Counted from the stretch's first letter, positions 26,745-36,748 are shown. The stretch is 64,000 bases of DNA from Schlesneria paludicola DSM 18645 (GCF_000255655.1 NZ_JH636438.1:124001-188000); one strand, 5' to 3'. Numbers and translations are program-made. The notes: a model not told the origin generated them from the letters alone.

Positions 26745-28204
26745 TGGGACTGGTGTTTCTTACCTTCGGAATCGTCGGCCAGTGGCTGTTTGGCGTACTG
26801 CTCGCGATGGCAATCTTCTGTCGACCCGGTCGAGCGCCTCGTCCCTTTGCCGAGCTGGCAGGATTCGGTTGCGTGCTGGGAATCGCGGGCACAGCCTGGT
26901 GTCTGTTCGTGTGGTCATTCTGTGGCGGACCGTTGGGAACGACTCCCAGCGTTCTGATCACCGTGATCGGGTACGGTGTGGGGGGGCCATTCGCCTGGCG
27001 CCAATTTCGCTCGCGTGATCGGGAGCCGACGGCGCCTGGGGTGATCTCACTCGTGACGCGGCAGCAACGAGCGGTGGCCTGTGTCTGTCAGGCACTGATT
27101 GCCGGGTTGTTCGCAGCGTGCGTCCTGCAGACCTTGCAGACCCCACAGAAGCTGTGGGACGAACGGTCAATTTTTGCGATCAAAGGGCGTGTGCTGTTTG
27201 AAGATCGTTCGATCAACAGTTCAACCTTGTTGCATCCCGATTTCGTTCAGTACCACCCGCGCTATCCGTTGCTGTTACCGCTGGCCGAAGAGCACATTTA
27301 CGCATTATTGGGCCATGTCGACGATCGGCTGTCGAAGCTGGTGTTTTCGGCGCTGTATCTAGGAATGGTGCTCGCCGTTGCGGGGGTGCTGAGTCGCCAT
27401 TGGTCCTGTGATCGCGCCTGGATGACGGCGGCAATGGTGGCCACGGTACCGGCACTGATGCCGTACGAGTACGGTTTCCTGTGTGGTCAGGCCGACGCGC
27501 CAGTGGCCTGTTTTCATACTGTCTCGGTGCTTTATCTTTGGGATGCTCTGGTATCGCAGCGCCGAGGTGTGTTTCGCACCGATGCTCTATTGGCCGCAGG
27601 CCTTTCTGCCGGCGCAACGGTTTTTACAAAAGATGAGGGGATCGCGTTCTTCATCATCGATACGGGAATTCTTGCGCTGTTTGGCGTTCTCAATCTCCTC
27701 CGTGGAATTCGGATTCGTGATTCCCTTATCGCGATGACGCTCTTCCCCGTCACCGCAGGGGTGATGCTTTTGCCATGGTTCCTGCACCGTCGTAGCCTGC
27801 CGCTGACAACGGAGATGAACTACTTCGGTCGAATGACGCTCGCGATGTTCGTTGGCCGAGTTCCGACACTCGGTTGGTCAGGGCCACATCTGATTCGTCG
27901 GATGTTTTGGGAGTGGCGCGAATGGGGGCTGCAATGGTGGCTGATGGCAGCGGCCTGGATTGCGTTTCCGTGGCGTGCGCTGCAGCAGTCCCAACTTCTC
28001 TTCATTCTGGATGTTGTCGGGGCACTCGCATCACTTCTCGTCGCGGGCATGTTGGCACCGGCCCAGTTGGATGAACACATTGGTGGTTCGAGCCACCGCT
28101 TTCTAATGCAGATCGCGCCGGCGGCAGTGCTGTTCGCAATGACGCAGTGGTTCTCAGAACGCGAATTGACGTCACCAGCGGATTCGGGTTCCGGCGGAAA
28201 CTGA
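26741..28204 (+). CDS. multi-span membrane protein, possibly GT39-like glycosyltransferase
   Basis: 487 residues with about ten hydrophobic helices. A long first extracytoplasmic loop (about residues 140-205) includes YHPRYPLLLPLAEEHIY, a layout seen in dolichyl-phosphate-mannose-type (GT-C) glycosyltransferases. I do not see the usual DxD/ED motif clearly at the start of that loop, so the family is tentative. The start is fixed by the ATGA overlap with the preceding gene. It converges on the DUF1501 gene with 31 bases between stops. Confidence 0.7.
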   Translation: MMGLVFLTFGIVGQWLFGVLLAMAIFCRPGRAPRPFAELAGFGCVLGIAGTAWCLFVWSFCGGPLGTTPSVLITVIGYGVGGPFAWRQFRSRDREPTAPGVISLVTRQQRAVACVCQALIAGLFAACVLQTLQTPQKLWDERSIFAIKGRVLFEDRSINSSTLLHPDFVQYHPRYPLLLPLAEEHIYALLGHVDDRLSKLVFSALYLGMVLAVAGVLSRHWSCDRAWMTAAMVATVPALMPYEYGFLCGQADAPVACFHTVSVLYLWDALVSQRRGVFRTDALLAAGLSAGATVFTKDEGIAFFIIDTGILALFGVLNLLRGIRIRDSLIAMTLFPVTAGVMLLPWFLHRRSLPLTTEMNYFGRMTLAMFVGRVPTLGWSGPHLIRRMFWEWREWGLQWWLMAAAWIAFPWRALQQSQLLFILDVVGALASLLVAGMLAPAQLDEHIGGSSHRFLMQIAPAAVLFAMTQWFSERELTSPADSGSGGN

Positions 28205-28235
28205 ACCCGGAAACTAAGCACGGGCGCCGGTCCGT

Positions 28236-29681
28236 TCACGCGAGCGCTTCTGTGATGACATGTCCGTGATCCAGAGCCGGCGACGGTCGTCCCTGGCGAT
28301 CGGGGACGCGCGTTTCGGGCTCGATTCCCAGGCAGTGATACATCGTGGCGGCAATGTCGGCGGGGCCATAGGGACGGGTCAGCGGGTAGGCGGCGTGTTT
28401 GTCGCTGACGCCGACGACTTGTCCCGCCTGAATGCCCGCGCCTGCGAAGAACATCGAGCCACATGCGCCCCAGTGGTCGCGACCGCCAAGAGAATTGATC
28501 TTGGGAGTTCGCCCGAACTCAGTCAGGTAAACCACCAAAGTGGAATCAAGTAACCCGCGCTGCTTGAGATCCGTGATCATTGCCGCGAATGCCTTGTCGA
28601 TGCCTGCGACGCTATAGCCGCGTTTGCACATCTCGGAGACATGCGGGAATTTTTGTTCCGGAACGTTGTGGATGTCCCACAAGTTGCCGTAGTCGGGATC
28701 ATAGCCATAATCGACCATGACGAAGCGCGCGCCGGCTTCGACCAGGCGTCTGGCCAGCAGACAGCGTCCACCGATCTTGGTGCGACCATACTCGTCGCGA
28801 ACGGCGTCCGGTTCGAGCGTGATATCAAATGCGTTGCGAACCTGAGGAGCCGTCAGCAGATTCATGGCCCCGCCGAAATGTCCTTCCATCGCGGGAAGGG
28901 CTCCCGATTGTTCCACGTCTCGCAGGGACTGCTCAAGACTCGATCGGAGCTGACTGCGTCGTTCCAAACGCCCAATCGTCATTTCTTGCAAGAATCGAAG
29001 CTCGGGCGGATTCAGGTCTTCGTCCATCAGGGGCGAGGGCAAATCCTGTTTCTCACCCACCGTGAAATCCGGCTGATCGGGTTGTCCGCCAACACAGAAT
29101 GGCGCGTACTGGTTTCCCAGCCAGCCGCCGACGAACAAGTTGTGGGGTGGCGGGCCTGGGCGTGTAATGCCAGGCACCGCGATATAACCGGGCAGGCCGT
29201 TACGAGGTCCCAACAAGTATTGCACGATGGAACCGATGTTGGGTTCGGTGAAGAGCTGCGCCTGAGTGACCTTTCGGCCGGAGAGGGTGTACACCTGACT
29301 GAGCAGGTGATCGTCGCTGTCGTGCGAGAAGGATCGGACGACACACAGGTCGTTTGCAATCCGAGCCAGATTCGGACAAACCTCGGCAAATTGGATGCCT
29401 GGCAGAGACGTCGAGATGGCGTTAAGCGTACCGCGTATTTGCTCCGGTGCCGTGGGCTTGGGATCGAGCGAATCGAGTTGGGTCACGCCCCCACCCATCC
29501 ACAGAAAGATCACCGACTTGGCTTTGGCTGTCGCGGAGGGGATGACATTGGCGCTGACACTGCGATGCAGAAATCCTGGCAGCACTGCGGATGACAGCGC
29601 AATTGGTCCGACTTTAAGTAGATCGCGACGGCAGACCAGTGAACGCAGCTGTTCCGACTGTGATTGACGGAGTCTCGACAT
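28236..29681 (-). CDS. DUF1501 family protein (Tat-type N-terminus)
   Basis: 481 residues with the order typical of planctomycete DUF1501 proteins: a twin-arginine-like leader with a single RR (CRRDLLKVGPIALSSAVLP), then SVIFLWMGGGVTQLDSLDPKP, then the C-terminal sulfatase-like half with YLTEFGRTPKIN and GGRDHWGACGSMFFAG. The fold is related to alkaline phosphatases and sulfatases, but the activity is unknown. These proteins normally sit next to a DUF1549/DUF1553 cytochrome protein. Here no such partner is adjacent, which is unusual. Confidence 0.92.
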   Translation of the reverse strand: MSRLRQSQSEQLRSLVCRRDLLKVGPIALSSAVLPGFLHRSVSANVIPSATAKAKSVIFLWMGGGVTQLDSLDPKPTAPEQIRGTLNAISTSLPGIQFAEVCPNLARIANDLCVVRSFSHDSDDHLLSQVYTLSGRKVTQAQLFTEPNIGSIVQYLLGPRNGLPGYIAVPGITRPGPPPHNLFVGGWLGNQYAPFCVGGQPDQPDFTVGEKQDLPSPLMDEDLNPPELRFLQEMTIGRLERRSQLRSSLEQSLRDVEQSGALPAMEGHFGGAMNLLTAPQVRNAFDITLEPDAVRDEYGRTKIGGRCLLARRLVEAGARFVMVDYGYDPDYGNLWDIHNVPEQKFPHVSEMCKRGYSVAGIDKAFAAMITDLKQRGLLDSTLVVYLTEFGRTPKINSLGGRDHWGACGSMFFAGAGIQAGQVVGVSDKHAAYPLTRPYGPADIAATMYHCLGIEPETRVPDRQGRPSPALDHGHVITEALA

Positions 29682-29903
29682 TCAGATTCGTCCCGGCAGA
29701 ACCACAAGGGTGAGACCAGTCCTAGTCAAATAGGGCTGACGACGTTCCGAAGATCGTATCAAGACTTCCTGTTCCGTAACACCAGCGAATGAACGAAGTG
29801 TCACGATCCAAGAAAAGGTGAGCGCACGTCTTTCGGTAAACGAAAGACTGTTGTCGTGTGGTCCAATGAAACCTGGACATATGACCAATCTGATCGTTGC
29901 CAA

Positions 29904-30140
29904 TCAGCGATTTTTCGAATCCGTCCAATCACTGATCTCGGGTTCGATCACGACATCGGGGCGTCCATGATCGCTGACAACCTGATTCGAAACTGTCTGT
30001 ACTCGGTACAAACCCGCGAAGCAGAGCAGGAAAAATCCAATCGCGATCAGTACCGCAAACAAGTAGCCAATGCTCCTATCAGTGTTTTGGGGAAGTGATT
30101 GATAGAAGCTTTGATCGAGGTCGGTTTCAAGAAGCTTCAT
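29904..30140 (-). CDS. small single-span membrane protein
   Basis: 78 residues, with one strong hydrophobic helix near 26-46 (IGYLFAVLIAIGFFLLCFAG) and polar ends. AGGTG lies at a normal distance before the ATG. I do not recognise the family. It lies 315 bases downstream of the kinase gene on the same strand; that gap shows nothing else, nor does 29682-29903 after it. Confidence 0.6.
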   Translation of the reverse strand: MKLLETDLDQSFYQSLPQNTDRSIGYLFAVLIAIGFFLLCFAGLYRVQTVSNQVVSDHGRPDVVIEPEISDWTDSKNR

Positions 30141-30455
30141 GAGGGCACCTGTAGGGTGGAATCGTGTCTCGCTGGTTTCACCTGATTGACGCGAAGCAGA
30201 TTCCATTCCAGGTGCCGACAGATCGCGAAGGGATTCCGAACGAATCGATTGAGTCGGTCAGGACCATCGTCAATGGCGAGATCGATCGTCGACGGACAAT
30301 CGGTGAGAGCGTGGCCTGTTGCTCGAAGTCAACGGGCGTTGCAATTTGGAGACGTCGTTGGTCGTGTCACAACAGGAGCAACGACGTCTCGATCGGGTCC
30401 TGATCCCCACTGTTTTGGGTGTTCGTCCGAATCAACCAGAGCCGTTTCACCGGAG

Positions 30456-31895
30456 TTAGACGTTCCACATTTCTTCGAAGGCCTGGCGGATGCTGCGGAG
30501 CGTGACCGGATGGTCGGACAAGATCCGAGAATGGGCCGTATTTGCGATTTTAGGGACCAGGTCGAGTTGGTGCTTGGACAGCACGAACACGACCGACGTT
30601 CCCGACGAACGACAGACGGACAGGGCCTGTTCGAATTGGGCCTCGGCATCTGCGCCCAGTGTGGCTCCCATGAGAACCAACCCTTTTGGGGTATCCGTTC
30701 GAAGTCGAGTGAGGGCGCGTTGGAAATCGCCCAGCATCAGGACGCGATAGCCATGCTTGGAAAAGTACTGACGCAACGAATCCTGATGTCGGATGCGTTC
30801 TTCCACGCACAGCACCGTTGGCGAGGTCGACTTGCCGGCCGCCTGGGAGGAATTGTCACCGGTCGGGGCTTGATCGCCCAGGGTCGCGCGCAGGTCGCGT
30901 AGCAATTCTGTCGGTGTCTGATAGCGATCGAAAGGATTGACACAGAGTAATTGGTCGACAATCCGCGTCAGATTTAGGGGCAGTGACGGATCGACTTCGC
31001 ACAAGGGGCGAACGTCGCTGTACCGACTGTATTGCCGACGATCTTCTTTGTTCTTTGATGGAGTATAGGGCGGCTTGCCGCTGAGTAGTTCGTAGAAAAT
31101 GGCACCCAGAAAGTACAGGTCACTGCGGGGATCGTTATCTGGTGCACCGCTGCCGCGTTCCAGCGTCGCGTATTCGACCGCACGATCGACTTCGTCGTCG
31201 ATCGATTTCATGGAAGCGTCCTGTCCGGCCAACCCAAAGTCGACCAGTTTGGCGATTCCCTGGGCGCTCAACAGCACATTGGTCAGCTTCATGTCGCGAT
31301 GGGTCAGGCCGACGGATAACGCGTACTCAAGCCCTTCCGCGATATCGATGGCGTAGCGAGTCGCTTCTTCAGGGGAAAATTTTCCACGGGCTTTCAGCAA
31401 TTCGCGAAGGTTGCCCCCTTCGACGAACTCCATCGTCAGATAGTGCTGATTGCCATCGGAACCGACTTCATAGATTGGGACAATGTTTTTGTGTTTGAGC
31501 CGCTTGCCAAGTTCGCCTTCGCGTTTGAAAAGGGCGACCTTGCGAGGATCTTCGGCCCAGCGCGAGCGGAGCACCTTGATTCCGACCATCTTTCCGTCAT
31601 CAACGGAACAGCCGCGGAAGACGCGCGCAAAACTTCCTGATGCGTTGCGGTACAGCAATTTGAACCGGCCCAGCAGCAAACCCTCCAGATCGCGCTTGCG
31701 TAGCTTGGCGATTTGATAGGGTGTCAGCAGGTGGCGGTTTTCCAGCTCTTGAATCAGGCCATCAATACTTTGGCCACGCGACTGTAAACGAACCATGCAC
31801 TCCTGGAGTTGCGGCGATTCGACCAGTTTCGATTTCGTGAGGTAGTTCTGGAAATTTTGCAGGCTCAAAAAATGCATCAGTGACTCGATCCGCAT
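30456..31895 (-). CDS. Ser/Thr protein kinase with C-terminal degenerate receiver domain
   Basis: The N-terminal ~75 residues form a planctomycete-type prefix (NRHLLTPYQIAKLRKRDL). A Hanks-type kinase domain follows: a glycine loop ASGSFARVFRG, the lysine in VGIKVLR, the catalytic loop THRDMKLTNVLL, DFGLAG and a P+1-like ERGSGAPDNDPRSDLYFLG. The last ~120 residues have receiver topology (TVLCVEE...), but the phospho-acceptor Asp is replaced (GLVLMGATLGADAE). The start is uncertain: the ATG used has a 20-base hairpin (31897-31916) directly upstream, and a second ATG lies at 31877. No membrane helix is evident, so it is probably cytoplasmic. The 31980-32430 gap upstream shows nothing I can support. 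Confidence 0.88.
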   Translation of the reverse strand: MRIESLMHFLSLQNFQNYLTKSKLVESPQLQECMVRLQSRGQSIDGLIQELENRHLLTPYQIAKLRKRDLEGLLLGRFKLLYRNASGSFARVFRGCSVDDGKMVGIKVLRSRWAEDPRKVALFKREGELGKRLKHKNIVPIYEVGSDGNQHYLTMEFVEGGNLRELLKARGKFSPEEATRYAIDIAEGLEYALSVGLTHRDMKLTNVLLSAQGIAKLVDFGLAGQDASMKSIDDEVDRAVEYATLERGSGAPDNDPRSDLYFLGAIFYELLSGKPPYTPSKNKEDRRQYSRYSDVRPLCEVDPSLPLNLTRIVDQLLCVNPFDRYQTPTELLRDLRATLGDQAPTGDNSSQAAGKSTSPTVLCVEERIRHQDSLRQYFSKHGYRVLMLGDFQRALTRLRTDTPKGLVLMGATLGADAEAQFEQALSVCRSSGTSVVFVLSKHQLDLVPKIANTAHSRILSDHPVTLRSIRQAFEEMWNV

Positions 31896-32430
31896 TCTTT
31901 CAGAAAAATCTGAAAGAGGGGCAATTGCTGTACCAGTTTCGTGAGACCGCGCTGCAACGGAAGAAACGACCAAACTCACTTACGGAAACGAGTTTGAGCG
32001 GTTTGTGTTGCGACGACGCCATCTCGGTTGCGTTTCAGGCCCTTGTCTGTCTGTTGAACAGATGCAGCACGATAGTATGGCCCGATTCATCGTTCAAGTG
32101 GCGATCCGATTTGTGACGGGCGACCAATTTGTGAGTGGTCACCGCAATGCCGGTCACAACGATGAAGAGGATCGTGTCCCCGGTCGAGGGAAATTCGCCG
32201 CCAAATCACCCGTCAAATCTCAGGGCCAGGGGCCCGGTGGGAGTCCAGCGGTACAGGCAATCTGTCCCGACGGGTTTGCGCGCATCGCCTGCAGACTCGC
32301 GAAGCTGCTCGTTACGAGGTCACCGCTGGTTTGATGTCCACCAGGGTGAGCCCATTGCGTCAGTCGTTCCCGGCAGCAGGAACGACGCTGCTCAGGGGAT
32401 GTCAGATTTGGAGCACAGCGGATCGCCGCA

Positions 32431-32823
32431 TCATTCGAAAGCGACTTCCTTGATGTCGAACAATTGTTCAAGGCGAGTCATCTGTAAGACTTCACGTACG
32501 TCGACCGAAGGATTGTAAAGTTCGATCCGATCCACATGTTTTCGTAACGATGTCAGGACGCCCAGCATGCCGCTCGGAATCAGCGTGACACCTGTCAGGT
32601 CGAATGCCAGCACTTTAACCTGGAATTCGTCGATCATGCGAAACAGTTGTTCGCGGTATGACGAAATGCAGACTTCGTCAGGAACATCGCGACCTCCAAA
32701 GCCGACAACTGTCAGCTCACCTGTCTGGTACACCTTCAAGACCTGCGGGTCTTTCAGGTTGCCGATTTTCAGGGCCGAGTCGTTGGGGCTAGGGTCGGAG
32801 TCGTCGAGAACGCTGTCATTCAT
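32431..32823 (-). CDS. STAS-domain protein (anti-sigma factor antagonist type)
   Basis: The 130 residues have a polar N-terminal tail and a STAS domain with the phospho-serine region FDLTGVTLIPSGMLGVLTSL, matching SpoIIAA-like antagonists in which a Ser at that site is phosphorylated. AAGGAT precedes the ATG. No anti-sigma kinase or PP2C phosphatase gene is adjacent. The closest signalling gene is the Ser/Thr kinase downstream on the same strand, 535 bases away, so a functional link is possible but unproven. Confidence 0.85.
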   Translation of the reverse strand: MNDSVLDDSDPSPNDSALKIGNLKDPQVLKVYQTGELTVVGFGGRDVPDEVCISSYREQLFRMIDEFQVKVLAFDLTGVTLIPSGMLGVLTSLRKHVDRIELYNPSVDVREVLQMTRLEQLFDIKEVAFE

Positions 32824-33046
32824 CGTCAAGATCCTTATTCCTGATCACGCATCGACACAACACCCTTGCCATTGGGATTCACGGCAAGTTCACTGATCCC
32901 GGCGGGCCAGTGTTCTGACGTCAGCAGCGGTTTGCGACCGCATTCGAGTGCCTTGAGCGCGGCAGAAAAACTATACCGCTCCTGAAATCCCCTCGCTACA
33001 AGCAACGTCTCGTTTCTGAGAAAGGCGAAAACGGCTGGCCATCATT

Positions 33047-35380
33047 TTACTGGGCGTCATCTTGGGGATAGACGAGCAGGCGATCGTGCGCGAGCAGGAT
33101 CAGATCTGCAAGACCATCGCCCGTGACATCGGCAACCAGTGCCTCGCGCGGTTCTGCCTCTTTCGTATTGTCGTCGTTCCGGAAGGACTTTTGTTCGTAG
33201 ACACGAAAGTAGAGTGCGTGCCGCAATCCGTGATTCGGACGATACTGGATGATTTCGATGTAATGGCTGCGGGTGTCCGTCATCGCCAGATCAACATATC
33301 CATCACCATTCAGATCGCCTGCAACCACATCGGTGGGGTAGATCTTTTCCAGTTGGCTTTCGAATGACGCAACTTCTTTGATGGCAGGAGTGCTACCACC
33401 CGCGAACAGCACCGCGAACTTGTCGGCGCTGAAGAGTAAAAGGTCATCCTTCTTGTCGCCGTTCAAATCGACGACCTTCAAGGCCTTCAGGTGGAAATCC
33501 CCGATATCGATTTCTTTCCAGGGCTGGTAAGTCTCTTCCAGCTTTTTGAGAATTCGAAGCTTATGCAGGCTGCTGTCGACTAGTGCGATTTCCGGTTCTC
33601 CATCGCCATTGAGATCAATGATGGCGCCCGCGATGATCTTGGCGTTTGATTCGGCGATGTTGAACTGATCGGCGACTTCCCAGCGTTTTTGCGGGTTCAG
33701 GATCATGTGTCGCGCAAAGTTTTCTTGTGTGATCAGCAGGCCTTTTTTCCCGCCCAGTTTACAAAGGCTGACTGCCCCCGCGCCACCCGATCCGACGCCC
33801 AGATTTCCTGTCACCACAATTTCGGTGGGAACTCCCCCGTCATTCAAGCTGAATAGTTGTGGTGCTTTCGATCCTTGAAAGACCATGAGTTCCGGTCGAT
33901 CGTCACCAATCACGTCCGCCAGGACCAGGCGTTCCGGCGTTCCTTTGAGATCCAATGGGGTCGATGTCTTGTCGCCAAATTTGACGGGCTGCCACTCGTC
34001 CTGCTTCACCCGCTTCATGGCATATAGAGGGTATTCCGTCGAACGGCTTTCCTTCTTGACCTTGGACAGGAACAGGACTTCAGGTTTTTTGTCACCGTCG
34101 ATGTCGGCAATTTCGATCAGCGATGCATCGGTGTCGGTTGGAATGGACTGGGGGAACGTTAGGCGTCCGTCTTCGAAGTGGCTGACGCCCAGCGTCTTTT
34201 CTGGGCCGCTATGGATGACAAGTTCCGACTTCCCCTGACCGTCGAAGTCGACGGCCCGGATCTGGTCGGTTCCCGTCAGGCTGGAGAATGGGGTTCCCAT
34301 GTCCAATCCCTGACCCGGATGTTGCCTGAAGAGCAGCATCCGCGATGCCTCGGGGTCGGTCACGACAAGATCGCTCAGTCCGTTTCCGTCGAAATCGCCC
34401 ACCGCGAGATCGCGATCTTTGCCCGAGCCCTGTTTTCCGAAACCGTACTGGATCAGCCGTTCTGGCAATTCGTTCGGACCTAGTTGCTTTTGGACAACGT
34501 TCAAAATTTTCAGTCGCGCGGTGCGTGAATCAATTGTCAGGATCTCGTGTCCCGGCTTGCCGTCGACATCGCGTAATGACACGGCACGGGGGCGTTCGAG
34601 GTCAAAGACATATTCGGGACCAAGTTGCCCATTCGACAGTTGCAGGCGCGCACCCAGCACGCGATTCAGACCTTCGCCTGCCAGATAGCACAGGTCTTGC
34701 CGCCCATCGCCATCAAGGTCCGCGATCTGGGCCAGTCCCAGTTCGTCTGACGTATTCATGAGGCGTTTCGGTGGGGCGAGGACTCCCTTTGATGTCTGGT
34801 AAAGCAGAATCGTTTCATGCTTGCCAAGAATGACGAGATCGTCAAAGCCGTTGGCGTCCAGATCACCCGCGGTCAGGAACCACTGTGAGGGTGACACGTC
34901 GGGGATTCGCTGTTGCTTCTTCTCGGTCCAGTCGCCCTGTTCTGGCTGAAAGCGAATGACCAGTTGATCGGGTGTCCCAAAATAGACGATGTCCGTTCGT
35001 CCGTCGCCGTTGAAATCACCCAAGGTGACGGCGGCGATTTCGTGATCGACCGGCAGTTTCTGATGTTCGAACCGCCAGTTGCTTTCGATGGCATTGATAT
35101 CGGACGGCCTGCCAGACTTGTCCTTGGCTTCGGGCGGCGCTTTGCGCTGCAGCAACAGATCGAGTCGGCTGTGGCCATTGTCGATCAGGATGATGTCCGT
35201 CAGGCCATCATGATTCAAGTCGCCGGTCAACATGTTGCCGGATCGTTCGGTCAGCTTGACCACCTCGACAGGTTTGAATCCGTAATACGGAGCCAGCTTC
35301 GAATCGTCTTCGGCTCGGACAGGTGGTAGGAACATCAACGTGGCAAGCAAGTACATCCCACGTCGTGAAATCGTCGGCAT
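33047..35380 (-). CDS. secreted FG-GAP/VCBS-repeat protein
   Basis: The 777-residue precursor has a short signal peptide (MPTISRRGMYLLATLMFLPP), then about a dozen beta-propeller-type repeats with Ca-binding-like motifs (GDLNHDGLTDIILID; GDFNGDGRTDIVYFG; DLNGDGEPEIALVD; GDLNGDGYVDLAMTD). Such propellers act as extracellular binding scaffolds, and no enzymatic motif is seen. The Met opening the signal peptide was chosen over one 21 codons earlier. The next gene upstream on the same strand ends 72 bases away, so the two may be cotranscribed. Confidence 0.88.
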   Translation of the reverse strand: MPTISRRGMYLLATLMFLPPVRAEDDSKLAPYYGFKPVEVVKLTERSGNMLTGDLNHDGLTDIILIDNGHSRLDLLLQRKAPPEAKDKSGRPSDINAIESNWRFEHQKLPVDHEIAAVTLGDFNGDGRTDIVYFGTPDQLVIRFQPEQGDWTEKKQQRIPDVSPSQWFLTAGDLDANGFDDLVILGKHETILLYQTSKGVLAPPKRLMNTSDELGLAQIADLDGDGRQDLCYLAGEGLNRVLGARLQLSNGQLGPEYVFDLERPRAVSLRDVDGKPGHEILTIDSRTARLKILNVVQKQLGPNELPERLIQYGFGKQGSGKDRDLAVGDFDGNGLSDLVVTDPEASRMLLFRQHPGQGLDMGTPFSSLTGTDQIRAVDFDGQGKSELVIHSGPEKTLGVSHFEDGRLTFPQSIPTDTDASLIEIADIDGDKKPEVLFLSKVKKESRSTEYPLYAMKRVKQDEWQPVKFGDKTSTPLDLKGTPERLVLADVIGDDRPELMVFQGSKAPQLFSLNDGGVPTEIVVTGNLGVGSGGAGAVSLCKLGGKKGLLITQENFARHMILNPQKRWEVADQFNIAESNAKIIAGAIIDLNGDGEPEIALVDSSLHKLRILKKLEETYQPWKEIDIGDFHLKALKVVDLNGDKKDDLLLFSADKFAVLFAGGSTPAIKEVASFESQLEKIYPTDVVAGDLNGDGYVDLAMTDTRSHYIEIIQYRPNHGLRHALYFRVYEQKSFRNDDNTKEAEPREALVADVTGDGLADLILLAHDRLLVYPQDDAQ

Positions 35381-35452
35381 GAAATTCGATCCTTCCGTCT
35401 CTGGGCCAGTTGGCCAATCATTGCAATTCTGTCTGTCCTGCAATTCCGTCGA

Positions 35453-36748
35453 TCAGCCTGCGTCGACATACGGTCCGCGGAAAAACCCCGTGTCTTTGGG
35501 GGCCGCATATTTGACGTCGAGCGCCGGGCTGGTGATCACTTTGCCTTTGTCGTGAATCGAGTGCATGGCCAGGTCGGTCAAGGTGCTCGTAAGCAGCGTT
35601 CGCTCGACTGGATACGGCGGTGTGCCGGAGGCAAAAAACTTCTCGATATTGAATGTCAGTGGATCGAAGAATCGCGCGCCGGGGGGTGAGGGCAGGAAGA
35701 AGCAGCTTGAAATCGGTTCAGACCAGCCTTCAATGCTTGCGGCGAACCCGAAATCGGATGTCTGTTCCATCAAATTCAGAATGGTGCCGCGCGTGCCGTC
35801 GTGGTATTCGACGAGAGCGGCTTGGGGGTTCAGCACATTTTCGCGAATCGGTCCCGTGTTCCGGCTGGGACAGCGTGACAACGCGGCTTCGAGTAATCGC
35901 CATGACCAGCGGTCTTCGTCCCCCGCCTGCCAAACCGCGTCCCCTTCGAGAAACTGCACCGATTTAATGCCCGTCTCGCCCCCTTTGCGACGTTCCATCA
36001 TCGACTGCAGAACTTCGAACGCGTGGAACAGATAGATCTCGACGACCGATCGCTCGTAACCAAACGTGACGAGTCCTTCTTTGAACGGCGTTCCGACGGT
36101 CGGTTCGATTTCAGGGCGGCGCCATGTGACGGGAAGCGATGAACCGGCCATCAAGCCAAACTTCAGGTCACGCGCGGTTTGGACCATTTTTGCCGCGAGT
36201 TTGTGGTCATACGACAGGTGCTTGTCGACGAAGATCGGAACCGAACGGCCCGTTTTCTTGAATACATCGACGATCTGTTCGAAGAATTCATAGCGTGGGT
36301 ACTGCAGCTGACCGAATTTATTCTGAGGGTAGTCGCCATGTTCGATGATCAGCAGCACCGCGTCGATGTCCAGTCCCTGTTTTTCCCCCAGGGCTTGCGA
36401 GATCGTCTTGCACAGTTCGATGCCGTGTTGCTCGCACGTGCTGGGTCCCAGGTCATTGGCCGGTTGTTGATGATTCCACATCCGCACCAGTTCAAAGGGC
36501 GGCTGATGGTGGAAGCCGTTGCGTGTGTAGCCATGAATGAATCGACCGGCGATGTGGTAGGCGTGCGAGCGAAGCCGGTAAACGGAGTTAATCGCGGCGA
36601 CCCTCGGTTTTCGTTTGACCACCGATTCCGTGGGCTCTTGCCGGGCCGCTCGGTCGGCGCCCGCGGCCAATTGATGTGCGCCAACGGCAAGACCTGCGGC
36701 GGATGCCAGGAATGAACGGCGACAAACTTCATGGCCAGACTGCGTCAT
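35453..36748 (-). CDS. Tat-exported hypothetical protein (planctomycete type)
   Basis: 431 residues with a twin-arginine leader (CRRSFLASAAGLAVGAHQLA) and no domain I can name with confidence. Features include the first strand-like segment RVAAINSVYRLRSHAYHI, an ADAVLLIIEHGDYP-like stretch (IDAVLLIIEHGDYP) and SVPIFVDKHLSYDH. This resembles the NAD-independent, oxidoreductase-like exported proteins common in planctomycetes, but that is only a resemblance. GGAG precedes the ATG. The 317-base gap upstream (36749-37065) shows nothing I can support. Confidence 0.75.
   Translation of the reverse strand: MTQSGHEVCRRSFLASAAGLAVGAHQLAAGADRAARQEPTESVVKRKPRVAAINSVYRLRSHAYHIAGRFIHGYTRNGFHHQPPFELVRMWNHQQPANDLGPSTCEQHGIELCKTISQALGEKQGLDIDAVLLIIEHGDYPQNKFGQLQYPRYEFFEQIVDVFKKTGRSVPIFVDKHLSYDHKLAAKMVQTARDLKFGLMAGSSLPVTWRRPEIEPTVGTPFKEGLVTFGYERSVVEIYLFHAFEVLQSMMERRKGGETGIKSVQFLEGDAVWQAGDEDRWSWRLLEAALSRCPSRNTGPIRENVLNPQAALVEYHDGTRGTILNLMEQTSDFGFAASIEGWSEPISSCFFLPSPPGARFFDPLTFNIEKFFASGTPPYPVERTLLTSTLTDLAMHSIHDKGKVITSPALDVKYAAPKDTGFFRGPYVDAG

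Noticed and set aside
31980-32430. Possible small genes between the kinase and the STAS gene
   Set aside because: Open frames on both strands are short, lack ribosome sites and show no conserved pattern.
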